Assembly (NCBI GenBank): GCA_947462335.1
Contig: OX381707.1
Coordinates: 84,096,610 to 84,160,609, forward strand
Length of the DNA stretch: 64,000 nucleotides
DNA from: Harmothoe impar
Lineage: Eukaryota > Annelida > Polychaeta > Phyllodocida > Polynoidae
Reading direction: 5' to 3'
The translations under genes and the position numbers were made by a program. Below, piece after piece: positions 9,422-18,499 of the stretch (its first letter is position 1; the number at the start of each line of letters is the position of its first letter). The notes beneath the pieces were generated by a model that saw only the letters and a list, made by a program, of their open reading frames with translations, searched no databases and was not told the DNA's origin.

Positions 9422-11149
9422 ATGACACAGTACGTATGCGAAAAGTGTTTCAAAATGTTTAAAAGACCGTACAACCACGAGAGACACGTAGAAAATTGTA
9501 GAGTAGTACCTAAGTTTTGCCCTCTATGCGGCGAAGGCGATTGCCGAAAGATCGCCTGTCGACGCGAATCTCTGGACGGGGTGACCGTCCCTCCGCGCAT
9601 ATGTGCTGTACCGAACGGGGAGGAAACGTTCACGGCGAATTGGCCTGCGATACAAACGGGCGTCAGGATGCACGGGACTCGCGTGAGTGTAACAAACTTC
9701 AGGCTACCAACCGGCGAGTTGAGTGACGCTGTAGATACTATGCGTCGCATTCACTTGACACAAAGATTCAGATACAAAGTGGGTTTCTCGGTAGGCTTAC
9801 TCTTACAACACAGAGAAGACAAGAGCAAACTGCGCTACTTTCACGCCTCCCAGAACAACGCAACTCTCATACAACCGCTCCCTGCTATAACTAATTCAGA
9901 AACTTTGGAAGAGCTCCTCTCAAAGATGGAAAACACCGTCGCTTGCGAGGAAGTACGGAAACTTTGCGACGCTGACACCAAGTGGCACGTTCTTTTTCCT
10001 ACCAATTTGAACATTTGCGTTTACATGGGACCGGGGGAATTCCCCATAGGCGGTAGGATCACTCAGGCCGGTCGAGTTGGAAAGAGAAGCGGTGTGTTAG
10101 ATTTTCCCAACAAGGACAACCTCTGCATCTTCCGCTGCATTTCCTTTCACTTATACAACACCAGCAAGCGCGCTTCAGATTTGTTACGTCAGTTCTGTCC
10201 CGCTGCCACACCTGAATCCTTTCCGGGTCTGAACATCCGCGACTTACCCGCGTTAGAGAACTTGTTTGACGTACAGATAGCGGTTTACACCGCGTCGCGT
10301 CAAGTGCCGGGGCGGAAGTTGAGAAGACGCGTTACTCTGATCAGACCGCCTTCCAGAACTCTTGGCGCCCGAGGTAAAGTCAACCTACACCTGACGGCGA
10401 AAGGCGGTTTGCACGTCTCTCTCGTCACGGACTTCAACGCGTACGCGGGCATATACGAATGTTGCAAGTGTAAGGCGGCGTTCACCACCGAGTTCTTGCT
10501 GAAGAGACACAGGAACCAGCTTTCCTCTTGCCGACAAGTCAAGTTGCGCTACGTAGGTGGCATCTACCAAAATTCGAGAACGATTTTCGAAGCGCTAGCA
10601 GACTTCTCCATTTTTCCCCCCGACGGACATTCCGGAATCTATCCTTACAAGATCGCCTTCGATTTCGAGGCTTTCTTCAGACCGTGCAAAGAACCGTCGA
10701 CGGAACACATGTCCCTGCTGTGGGATCACGTCCCTTTGTCGGCTAGCGTCGCATCTGACTTTCCGGGGTGGGAGGGGCCCGTCTGCTTCGTCAGAGAATC
10801 CGACGCAGATTCCGACCCCTTGTTGGACCGAGTTTTAAATCACATAAACGAGAACGCCAAAGTCATCGGGGAAGCTGTGCTAGAACTTTACCGACCGACC
10901 TTAGCGAAGTTAGATGCGGCCATAGGTGAAGCTCTCCTGCTGGAGGAGGCGACGTTCACCCCTTCTCCAGGCGGCTTCGCTGCGGCTCAGACCAGACACC
11001 CGTTAGTTCAACTGAAGAAGCGTCTTCTGAGATACATCCGTCAAGCTCCAGTCGTGGGCTTCAACTCGGGGCGTTACGACTTGAACCTGATCAAAATACG
11101 CCTTCACTCGTTCTTCGCCTCCGGAGAAACCAAGAATTTAGCGTCATAA
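9422..11149 (+). CDS. Protein-primed family-B DNA polymerase, N-terminal part
   Basis: It starts at the ATG at 9422. A C2H2-like finger (CEKCFKMFKRPYNHERHVENC pattern: C-x2-C, H-x3-H/C) opens the protein. A region near residues 238-250 with DNLCIFRCISFHLY then follows. Similar Cys/His segments occur ahead of the exonuclease in many invertebrate polymerases of this type and look protease-like; that is low-confidence inference. A second finger is at about residues 344-370 (CCKCKAAF...RH). Exo I is FDFEAFF near 10660 and Exo II is GFNSGRYDLNL near 11060. The ORF stops at 11149. The rest of the enzyme continues in another frame from 11167, so this is the 5' part of a broken gene. The corresponding place in Element 2 has 7 extra bases near 51615, so a 7-bp loss near 11125 probably caused the break. 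Confidence 0.85.
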   Translation: MTQYVCEKCFKMFKRPYNHERHVENCRVVPKFCPLCGEGDCRKIACRRESLDGVTVPPRICAVPNGEETFTANWPAIQTGVRMHGTRVSVTNFRLPTGELSDAVDTMRRIHLTQRFRYKVGFSVGLLLQHREDKSKLRYFHASQNNATLIQPLPAITNSETLEELLSKMENTVACEEVRKLCDADTKWHVLFPTNLNICVYMGPGEFPIGGRITQAGRVGKRSGVLDFPNKDNLCIFRCISFHLYNTSKRASDLLRQFCPAATPESFPGLNIRDLPALENLFDVQIAVYTASRQVPGRKLRRRVTLIRPPSRTLGARGKVNLHLTAKGGLHVSLVTDFNAYAGIYECCKCKAAFTTEFLLKRHRNQLSSCRQVKLRYVGGIYQNSRTIFEALADFSIFPPDGHSGIYPYKIAFDFEAFFRPCKEPSTEHMSLLWDHVPLSASVASDFPGWEGPVCFVRESDADSDPLLDRVLNHINENAKVIGEAVLELYRPTLAKLDAAIGEALLLEEATFTPSPGGFAAAQTRHPLVQLKKRLLRYIRQAPVVGFNSGRYDLNLIKIRLHSFFASGETKNLAS

Positions 11150-11166
11150 AGAGAAGCAATCAATAC

Positions 11167-13539
11167 TTGGCGGTTTACACACAGCACACGGTTTTCTTGG
11201 ACGTAGTCAACTATTTGGCACCCGGTTACAACTACGCGACCTATTTGCGAGCTTTCACCAGGAACGAAGAGAAAGGTCACTTTCCTTACGAATGGATGAC
11301 GTCTACCAGGAAACTGGCAAACAGAACGCTGCCACCGAGATCGGCTTTCGACAGCGAGCTGACGGTCGTCAAAATGTCCAAATCCGACTACGCCGCATGT
11401 CAGAAAGTTTGGTCCGACGAGAAGATGCAAACTATGGAAGACTACTTGATCCACTACAACAACAAAGACGTCAAACCTTTCATAGAAGCTCTGAAAAATC
11501 ACGCTAAATTTTTCCAAGATCGCGGCATTGACATGTTGAAAGACGGAGTTTCTCTCGCCGGTTTGACTTTACGGTTCCTCTTCCAAAACCTAGAAGACGC
11601 GTTCACAACGTTCCCCCAGTTCGACGCCGTCCTCCACGCTCTAATCAAAGAAAATCTAGTCGGCGGTCCTTCCATCATCTTCCATAGATTTCACGAGAAG
11701 GGCACCACGCGGATAAGGGAGCACAAGTACGGCGAAGAAGCGAGACCGTGCCAACACATCCTAGGACTAGACGCTAACTCTCTGTACTTGCGCTGCATGA
11801 GCGAAGCGCACTGCACGGGCTATTACGCGGTGAGACGGCCCGAGACCGAGTTCAAGCCCGAAATTAGGCAAAGAAACTCTCACAGCGCTTTGGAGTGGTT
11901 ACGCTTCGTAGAGCACGACCGCGACGTGAAACTGCGCCACGCTTTGAACGGCGGCGAGATGGTTGTAGGCTGTCGGAGAATTCGCGTGGACGGGTTTCAC
12001 GCGGCCTCTAATACGGTTTTCCAGTTTCACGGGTGTTGGTTCCACGCTCACGAGTGCATACCGTCGCACCGATATCAGTGCGCTTCACTGAGAGAGGAGA
12101 GACGCGACAGAACGACCAGAGTAAGCGCTTACTTGAAAGCGCTAGGTCACAAGCTGGTCGTCGTGTGGGAGTGCGAATGGCGAGAGATGAAGCGTCGAGA
12201 TGAGCGGGTCAAGGCCTCCCAACAACGCTGGAAGGTTGACGCTTTGAAAGTGTCTCGAAACGCGATGAGCGAGAGGGACATCCTTTCCGCTGTGAAAGAG
12301 GAGAAAATGTTCGGTTTAGTTCAAGTGGACATCACTACGCCGCCTCACCTACGAGACTACTTCGAAGAAATGACCCCCGTTTTCAAGAACGCGACCGTTT
12401 CAAAATCGGACATAGGACCTCACATGTCAGACTTTGCGCAGGAAGAAAAGCTGTTGAACACGCCTCAGAGATGTCTGATAGGGAGTTACCACGGAAAAAA
12501 TATTCTCTTGGGAACGCCGCTTCTCAAGTGGTATTTAGAGCACGGTTTGATAGTCACCAAAGTGCAGCTGGTGGTAGAATACCTACCTAAACGCTCCTTT
12601 GCCGGTTTCGCGGACGAAGTAACGGCGGCGCGAAGACGTGGCGACGTGAACGAGAACGAGAAAATTCTGTCAGACTGTTACAAGTTAATGGGAAACGCTA
12701 CGTACGGTAAAACAATCTGCAACAAAGAAAAACACACGGCGGTGAGATACACTGACAGTCGGAAGTTCGAACTATTGGCCAATTCGTGGCGCTTCAAAAA
12801 GGCGTCCGAGTTGAGTTCCGATCTGTTTGAAGTCGAACTACAACCGAAAACAGTCAACAACAACCTCCCTATTCAAATAGGGTTCATGGTATACCAGTAC
12901 GCGAAGTTGAAAATGTTAGAGTTCACATACGACTTCTTGGATAGATTCGTCGATCGGCGCGATTATGCCCTTTGTCAAATGGACACCGACAGTCTTTACA
13001 TGGCTCTCAGCGGTGACACGTTGGATGCCCTAGTCAAACCTCGCCTGAGAGAGACGTACTTCAGAGAGAAACGAAAGTGGCTTCCGACAGCGGTGTGCGA
13101 CGATCACTTAGAGCTTTTCGTGAAGACAAAAACGGAAAGAGTGCGAGAATGGTGTCCGCCGCCCGGCGGATGTTGTGAGAGAAGGTACCTTCACGATCTG
13201 AGAACTTCGGGGCTTATGAAAGCGGAGTGGGAAGGTGACGGGATCCTAAGTCTCAACCCTAAGACTTACATTTGCTACGATCGAGTCAGCGACACCGGTG
13301 AAAGAAAATCCAAAAAATGGAGTGCAAAAGGCGTACAGAAGAAACAAAACCCTCAGGAACCAGACGACTTCTTGGATGTTCTTCGCCAACGAAAAACTCT
13401 CATTGCTGTAAATAGAAACTTCAAAGTGGTGCGAAACAAAATGGTCACCTACACCATAGAGAAAGACGGCATGCGCTACTTGTATTATAAGCGTCGCGTG
13501 CATTCTGACGGTGTGACAACGAGTCCTTTAGAGATATGA
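11167..13539 (+). CDS. Protein-primed family-B DNA polymerase, C-terminal part
   Basis: This continues the polymerase in a new frame; it has no start codon of its own in a convincing context. Motifs in order: FLDVVNYLAPGYNYATYLR, Exo III as YNNKD near 11456, Pol A as LDANSLYL near 11766, Pol B as KLMGNATYG near 12685, and Pol C as MDTDSLYM near 12979. A C-terminal PKTYIC and SAKGVQ follow. Between Pol A and Pol B lies VDGF...QFHGCWFHAHEC and then VVVWECEW, the pattern of a Vsr-like nuclease fold often inserted in these enzymes, here with Gln where Glu is usual. Family members copy linear DNA using a terminal protein primer, which suits the TIR structure. Apart from the upstream frame break the catalytic residues look intact. 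Confidence 0.88.
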   Translation: MAVYTQHTVFLDVVNYLAPGYNYATYLRAFTRNEEKGHFPYEWMTSTRKLANRTLPPRSAFDSELTVVKMSKSDYAACQKVWSDEKMQTMEDYLIHYNNKDVKPFIEALKNHAKFFQDRGIDMLKDGVSLAGLTLRFLFQNLEDAFTTFPQFDAVLHALIKENLVGGPSIIFHRFHEKGTTRIREHKYGEEARPCQHILGLDANSLYLRCMSEAHCTGYYAVRRPETEFKPEIRQRNSHSALEWLRFVEHDRDVKLRHALNGGEMVVGCRRIRVDGFHAASNTVFQFHGCWFHAHECIPSHRYQCASLREERRDRTTRVSAYLKALGHKLVVVWECEWREMKRRDERVKASQQRWKVDALKVSRNAMSERDILSAVKEEKMFGLVQVDITTPPHLRDYFEEMTPVFKNATVSKSDIGPHMSDFAQEEKLLNTPQRCLIGSYHGKNILLGTPLLKWYLEHGLIVTKVQLVVEYLPKRSFAGFADEVTAARRRGDVNENEKILSDCYKLMGNATYGKTICNKEKHTAVRYTDSRKFELLANSWRFKKASELSSDLFEVELQPKTVNNNLPIQIGFMVYQYAKLKMLEFTYDFLDRFVDRRDYALCQMDTDSLYMALSGDTLDALVKPRLRETYFREKRKWLPTAVCDDHLELFVKTKTERVREWCPPPGGCCERRYLHDLRTSGLMKAEWEGDGILSLNPKTYICYDRVSDTGERKSKKWSAKGVQKKQNPQEPDDFLDVLRQRKTLIAVNRNFKVVRNKMVTYTIEKDGMRYLYYKRRVHSDGVTTSPLEI

Positions 13540-13544
13540 AAAAA

Positions 13545-13550
13545 AATAAA
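13545..13550 (+). terminator. Poly(A) signal of the polymerase gene
   Basis: AATAAA lies 6 nt after the polymerase stop. The downstream block TTTTATTTTCATACGTCTTC is present in inverted form beyond the 3' end of the death-domain gene (near 5820-5845), so both outermost genes end in the same sequence just inside the TIRs. Confidence 0.55.
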
Positions 13551-13681
13551 TAAGCGTGTTGTGTTTTTATTTTCATACGTCTTCTTTTACTAGTAAGTCG
13601 CGCAGTCTCTTAAAGCGTCACTCATGTGACGACGTCGCTTCCAGTCACGTGATCCTAAAGACCCTCACTTCCTAAACAAAA

Positions 13682-14099
13682 AACTTCTTCTTCCGCTCAC
13701 GTGATCAATCAAGTCACTTCCGGTCACGTGATCCTCAATGAGGTCACTCACTTCCGGTCGGCCATTAGGTCATGTGACGTCACTTCCGCTCACGTGACTC
13801 ATCAGGTCACATCCGGTCACGTGATCCTAAATTAGGTCATATGACGTCACTTCCGGTCCCCTAAGTAGGTCAGTAGGTTACCCAGAATGCACCACTAATC
13901 CCCTAAGTAGGTCACTTCCGGTCACGTGACCAAATGGTGGCCTCTGATTGGCTGCAGGGTTACCCAGAATGCACCACTAATCCCCTAAGTAGGTCACTTC
14001 CGGTCACGTGACCAAATGGAGTCCTCTGATTGGCTGCATGTCGATTGAGTAATAAACAGTAGTTAACTATAGTCCCGTTCCGATACATACTATACTACT
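13682..14099 (-). repeat. Right TIR of Element 1
   Basis: The inverted counterpart of 4758-5175. Compared with the left copy it has gained two TACCCAGAATGCACCA blocks (13879-13894 and 13961-13976) matching the ZNF143/Staf consensus, and repeats the CCAAT plus CACGTG plus ETS module. The outermost 37 bases equal those of the left end. Confidence 0.85.
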
Positions 14100-14105
14100 A
14101 GTAAC
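14100..14105. repeat. Target-site duplication of Element 1 (right)
   Basis: AGTAAC is identical to 4752-4757. Confidence 0.9.
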
Positions 14106-14280
14106 ACACTGGGGTTGCATTAGTGCCTCCGAGAATGCCTCAACCCTGTGGGGTAGGCATGATGCTTGAAATCAGCACAGGTGAGTTACTTTCCAGGACT
14201 GTAATCATGTATCATGACGACCAAGGGCATGATAAATTCAGGCATGATGCCACCCTTCAAGCGTTAACCCAAGAGTCCAA
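14106..14280. repeat. Family A repeat, right half split by Element 1
   Basis: GGTGAGTTACTTTCCAGGACTG and GACCAAGGGCATGATAAATT follow the right TIR, while the matching left half (CAATGCAGTCCAATGAG) precedes the left TIR. Element 1 therefore jumped into a pre-existing family A copy. Confidence 0.6.
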
Positions 14281-14289
14281 AACTTATAG

Positions 14290-15156
14290 TCGATACATTT
14301 TCTCGTAGTCCCTAAATGAGATCATTTAGGTAGGTCTAGCTTGTATTAATGTATCATGATATGGATCAGTCAGTCAGAAGGGAATAACTGGGGCACAAAC
14401 CCTTTGAAGAAATCTGTCATCATGTATCATTGGTCCAAAAGGTGTCTAAAATCCCATTCAAAACCTTATAATCTATTACAAAAAAGTTATTTCACCTGGC
14501 TTCGCCTCATGAAATAACCCTCAGTGAGGCTATACTTGTGAACCTTTGTCTATATCTTCCGTGTCATGAGCGTCACTGCAGGATCGCAGATAGGCACAAT
14601 GTTGTGACGTCTTGCCAACCCCATGCTCAGGGTAGATTCACCATAAGATGAACACATAACCTGAGACAGACAGTTTGATATGAGGCTATTCAGGGTACTA
14701 ATGGGACTGCGACTTCTAGTATTTACTTTTTTGAAAGAATGACACTTAGAGTCTACAAGTATTGACAAATAAAGAACTTACAATGCATGAATAACCACAC
14801 ATTGCAAGTGCCCTGTTCAAGGTTTGTGTTCGACTCCAGGTGACTCTACTCTATACATTATTTTCTCCACACAATAATTTATGGTAGGAGCCCCCCTGTA
14901 TAACGTAGCTGTCACTGGTCTGAAGCTGATCATTCACTGTCATCAAGTTCAGTGTAAACTATGTTTTTTTTGGGACAGAGCGGTAAGAATTAATGGTGTT
15001 TTGGCTAGGTCTGTTACGGTTGAAAGGGTAATAATAGATCTGTGTAACTAGAGTGGAGATAAGTTGGGTTGAATAAAGTTTTTATTGACCAAGTTTCTCA
15101 TAGTAAGTCTTTCAAACAAATAGATAGACCCAGTTCTCGACCACCAAAGGGGTTAT
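14290..15156. other. Intergenic, nothing recognised
   Basis: AT-rich sequence with no supported gene. The part near 14920-15120 resembles 4260-4640 (shared ATTCACTGTCAT and TAATAGATCT words), so it is probably an old interspersed repeat. Confidence 0.4.
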
Positions 15157-15160
15157 TATA

Positions 15161-15453
15161 GGCTGTGTCTCACCAGATTGGGCCATTGTGAATGTCTTTG
15201 ACCGGGTGCCATCTTTGCCCATGAGCTCCTGACAGAAGACAGTTTATTTAGGGCAGGTGAAGATATATATAGTTATAACCACCACTATTTTCTTCATTTT
15301 ATCCCTTACATATCAAAGAGGAAATTCACTTTTCTTAAATCTTTTATTTTATGGTGGCTGGTCAAACATGGCACCCGGGCAAAAATATCACCCAGTGAAC
15401 AATGGCCCCCAGTCAAAGACGTTTATATTGGCCCAAACTGGTGAGACACAGCC
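15161..15453. mobile_element. MITE family B, TSD TATA
   Basis: Ends are GGCTGTGTCTCACCAGATT and its complement (GGTGAGACACAGCC), flanked by TATA on both sides (15157-15160 and 15454-15457). Inner arms carry GACCGGGTGCCATCT and its inverse. It has no coding capacity. Confidence 0.8.
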
Positions 15454-15506
15454 TATAGTGCATCTTTAGTTACCTCTACAAAAGCTACCTATGCGGTTTA
15501 TAGAAT

Positions 15507-15540
15507 CTGTTCCTGTCTGTGTCCCTGCCCCTGTCCCTGC

Positions 15541-15571
<31 letters not shown>

Positions 15572-15935
15572 TATGTTCCTGTTACTGTCCCTGTCCCTGT
15601 TTCTGTCCCTATCTCTATCCCTATTATTGTCTATATCTCTGTTCCTGTCTCTGTCCTTGCCTCTGTCTCTGTCCCTGTCCCTGTCTGTTGCTCTGTTTCT
15701 GTCTCTGTCCCTGCCATCCTCTCTGTCTCTGTCTGTCTTTGTCCCTGTCCCTGTCGCTGTCCCTGTCGCTGTCTGGTATGCAGATCGCCAAGGGCCACTC
15801 TGTGTCTGTGTCCCTGTACCTGTCTGTGTCTCTGTTCCTGTCCCTGTCCCTGTCATCCTCTCTCTCTGTCCCTGCCCCTGTCTGTTTCCCTGTTCCTATT
15901 TATGTCAATATCCCTGTCAAAGTCCCTCCTTCTCT
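15507..15935. repeat. (CCCTGT)n hexanucleotide array
   Basis: An imperfect six-base repeat of CCCTGT with T/C substitutions, interrupted near 15775-15810. The repeat leaves long frames open on both strands; none has a non-repeat domain. Confidence 0.95.
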
Positions 15936-15969
15936 CTGTGATGGAATCGACTGAAGCACAGAATTAAGG

Positions 15970-16980
15970 AAATTTAGGTATTTCGATTTGGGGATATTAA
16001 TGACATCGCTAGTAACTGCTACTGCAGGTGCAACAAAACTAGCACTTATTAGGGACCGTTGCCACAAAGATCTGCACAGTGCTTATAACCCAGTTGGGGT
16101 TAATCAGGGCTATTACAGCAGTGTTTATGAAGCAAACAGCAACCATAATGTATGATAGTAGTTTTACCATGCATCATACTTTCTCGTTCCATTTCTGGTT
16201 CCTGTCCACTGGTTCTAGGCCAACCACATGGTCTAAACCCAGCAGGATCCAAGTTCAAGGTCATATTGGTTGTTACTAGAGCCTTCGGGAGGATTTGGAA
16301 ACAGAAAGTAACATAAGGTCACCTGAAAGTAAATGGCACCATCTACCGAGTCATATGGTATTCTGGTCTGCATTGAAGGGAGTTCTGGCTGCTGATTGGG
16401 TTCTATTTCAGATGAAACAAAAATGGCTAAAATTGTGAAAAAATTCACAGGTGTTCCCAAGTACCCTTTAGATAGAATAGTACATGTAGTTTCATGCTAT
16501 GTAAAGGGTTGGGGAATTTCTGAGACATGCAAAAACTGATGTGGCCAAAGGTTGATTTTAGGCCCAAAACAGGGCAAAATGGGACTCCTGTACATAAAAG
16601 TGACTTTCTTGAGATTTTCACGGTCAACTCTTTTATTGAGGCTGAAACATTGTGTGTGAGGGATTGTTTAACTAGACTAGGGCTAAGACTATGACCAAAA
16701 AAAATTGTAGATGGCTGTTTTTGTGCATTATGGTATATAGAAACATAGAGGAATAATAATTGATGATATGATGATATAGTTTTAAAACCAAAACAGCCGA
16801 AGGCTGGTCAGCAGGTTCACAGGGCCCATACGGAGCGAGCCTGATGGAATAATAATTGCTGCCTCGTGACCTTCACAAAATGGGTGTCTTTGAAGCAGCT
16901 ACATTCAGGAACAGAGCTGCCACCTGGTGTAGAGGTGGTGAGTAGGGACTAACGATGCTGCACTACACAAGATAGTTACC
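15970..16980. other. Intergenic, nothing recognised
   Basis: No supported gene. The segment 16905-16965 (CATTCAGGAACAGAGCTGCC) recurs at 18430-18495 beyond two MITEs, so a short duplication flanks this cluster. Confidence 0.45.
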
Positions 16981-16988
16981 CATTATAG

Positions 16989-17406
16989 GACTGTGTCTCA
17001 CGACCTTGGGCCAATGTTTTTGTCTCTGACCGGGTGCCGTCTCTGACCGGGTGCCATCTCTGACCAGCTGCCGTCTCTGACCAGGTGTCAGATAAAAGGT
17101 CTTTTAAAAACAATTATACTCATATATATAAGGATTTGTGAAAACGTTATGGCGGTTGTTATATATTTATGATTATAATTATAATCAGCCTCCTGCTGTT
17201 GGTATTTTCACCTTATCAAGGCAAGCTGGTCAGAGACGGCACCCGGTCAGAGACGGCACCCGGTCAGAGACGGCACCCGGTCAGAGACGGCACCCGGTCA
17301 GAGACGGCACCCAGTCAGAGACGGCACCCGGTCAGAGACGGCACCCGGTCAGAGACGGCACCCGGTCAGAGACAAAAACATTGGCCCAAGGTCGTGAGAC
17401 ACAGCC
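16989..17406. mobile_element. MITE family B with expanded 17-bp repeat, TSD ATAG
   Basis: Ends are GACTGTGTCTCACGACC and GGTCGTGAGACACAGCC, flanked by ATAG at 16985-16988 and 17407-17410. The right arm holds about eight tandem 17-bp units of CGGTCAGAGACGGCACC (17228-17372); the left arm has four inverse units. The open frames across the repeat are not genes. Confidence 0.85.
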
Positions 17407-17559
17407 ATAGGCCTATATAGTTCCCCATTATAGGCCTATATAGCATATGTGCAAAAATGGCCATGCTCTTCGTTGGGCTTAGCCACTATTATTTTATCAG
17501 AGATGAGACTTTCTTCTCTATCATGCGATAGAAATCTGTTTCACTAATTTTAGACCGTT

Positions 17560-17960
17560 GAAGATTGTCTGTTTACAATATCTATTTAGATATTGCAATT
17601 CAATATACATACAATATATACGTAGCGTGTTATCCAATGAATACTTGAAGAGGCAGACATTATCAATGACATACATCTCAAGCATCGTTTTTACGATAGG
17701 AACATCACATTAATAAAGGAATAGGAATAACCTCAAAAAACTATATGTAAAAAAAAGGTACTCTTATCATTGAACTCGGAAATGCTGGTTGCACACATGA
17801 ATGAACCTCCATATTTGACCATTTAATATAAATTGATGAATTGATTTCAGACTAAATCATGAGAATCATCGGAATAAAGACCCATCCCTGCAATAAGCAT
17901 CTTAAGTAGGATATGCTGAGGGGTAATTGCAAACGTTTATAAAACTCATCCAGTATTTAC
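17560..17960. repeat. Interspersed repeat, family C fragment
   Basis: Words such as CATGAATGAACCTCCAT, CCCTGCAATAA and GGATATGCTGAGGG recur at 45180-45700, and the AATAGGAATAACCTC block recurs inverted near 46045-46065. Confidence 0.6.
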
Positions 17961-17964
17961 TGCA

Positions 17965-18348
17965 GGCTGTTTCTCACAAACTTTGGCCAATGTTTTTCTC
18001 TCTGACCTGATGCCATCTCTGAACGGGTGCCACCTCTGACTAGGTGCCATCTCTGAGCGGGTGCCATCTCTGACTGGGTGCCATCTCTTACCGGGTGCCA
18101 TCTCTGACTGGGTGCCATCTCTTACCGGGTGCCATCTCTGACCAGCCTGAATAAAAAGGGTTTATCTAGGGCGGATGATGATAACAATGGGCAACTAATT
18201 ACTAATTTAAAGTAACCTTTCAGCCAAATTCTATCTACATCTGCCATAGATAAAGAGTTTCTATTCAGGCCGGTCAGAGGTGGCATCTGGTCAGAGATGG
18301 CACCCAGTCAGAGACAAAAACATTGGCCCAAGTTCGTGAGACACAGCC
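17965..18348. mobile_element. MITE family B, TSD TGCA
   Basis: Ends are GGCTGTTTCTCACAAAC and GTTCGTGAGACACAGCC, flanked by TGCA at 17961-17964 and 18349-18352. Iterated GGGTGCCATCTCT units occupy the left arm. The 4-bp duplications of three copies (TATA, ATAG, TGCA) differ, so the target is not one fixed word. Confidence 0.85.
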
Positions 18349-18499
18349 TGCAGAGGTTGTTGTTCACGAAGCATGTACTCAGTGACCCTGAGAGTCCCTG
18401 TCAGAGACCTGCACAACGAGTGTCGTTATAGAAGCTACATTCAGGAACAGAGCTGCCACCTGGTGTAGAGGTGGGAGTAAGGGCTAACGAGGAGCAATA

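Larger units (their letters stand above)
4758..14099 (+). mobile_element. Element 1: Polinton-like TIR element (9342 bp)
   Basis: The ends are exact inverted copies over at least the first 37 bases (start AGTAGTATAGTATGTATCGG), with inverted similarity extending about 418 bp inward. A 6-bp duplication AGTAAC flanks it. Contents in order are the left TIR, purine-rich repeats, a 42-nt palindrome, a minus-strand tandem death-domain gene, a divergent promoter region, a Ser/Ala-rich gene with a PC4-like C-terminus, a protein-primed family-B DNA polymerase in two ORFs, and the right TIR. No integrase, packaging ATPase, protease or capsid gene is visible, so it is much shorter than the usual 15-20 kb Polinton. 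It sits inside a family A repeat, halves of which lie on either side. A relative is at 46804-55278. Confidence 0.9.

Noticed and set aside
4758..14099. Element 1 as an integrated complete virus
   Set aside because: No capsid, ATPase or protease gene is visible in either element, and the polymerase is broken; a Polinton-like mobile element is the supported description.
15485..15967. Overlapping ORFs on both strands in the hexamer array
   Set aside because: Only CCCTGT repeat translation, no unique sequence.
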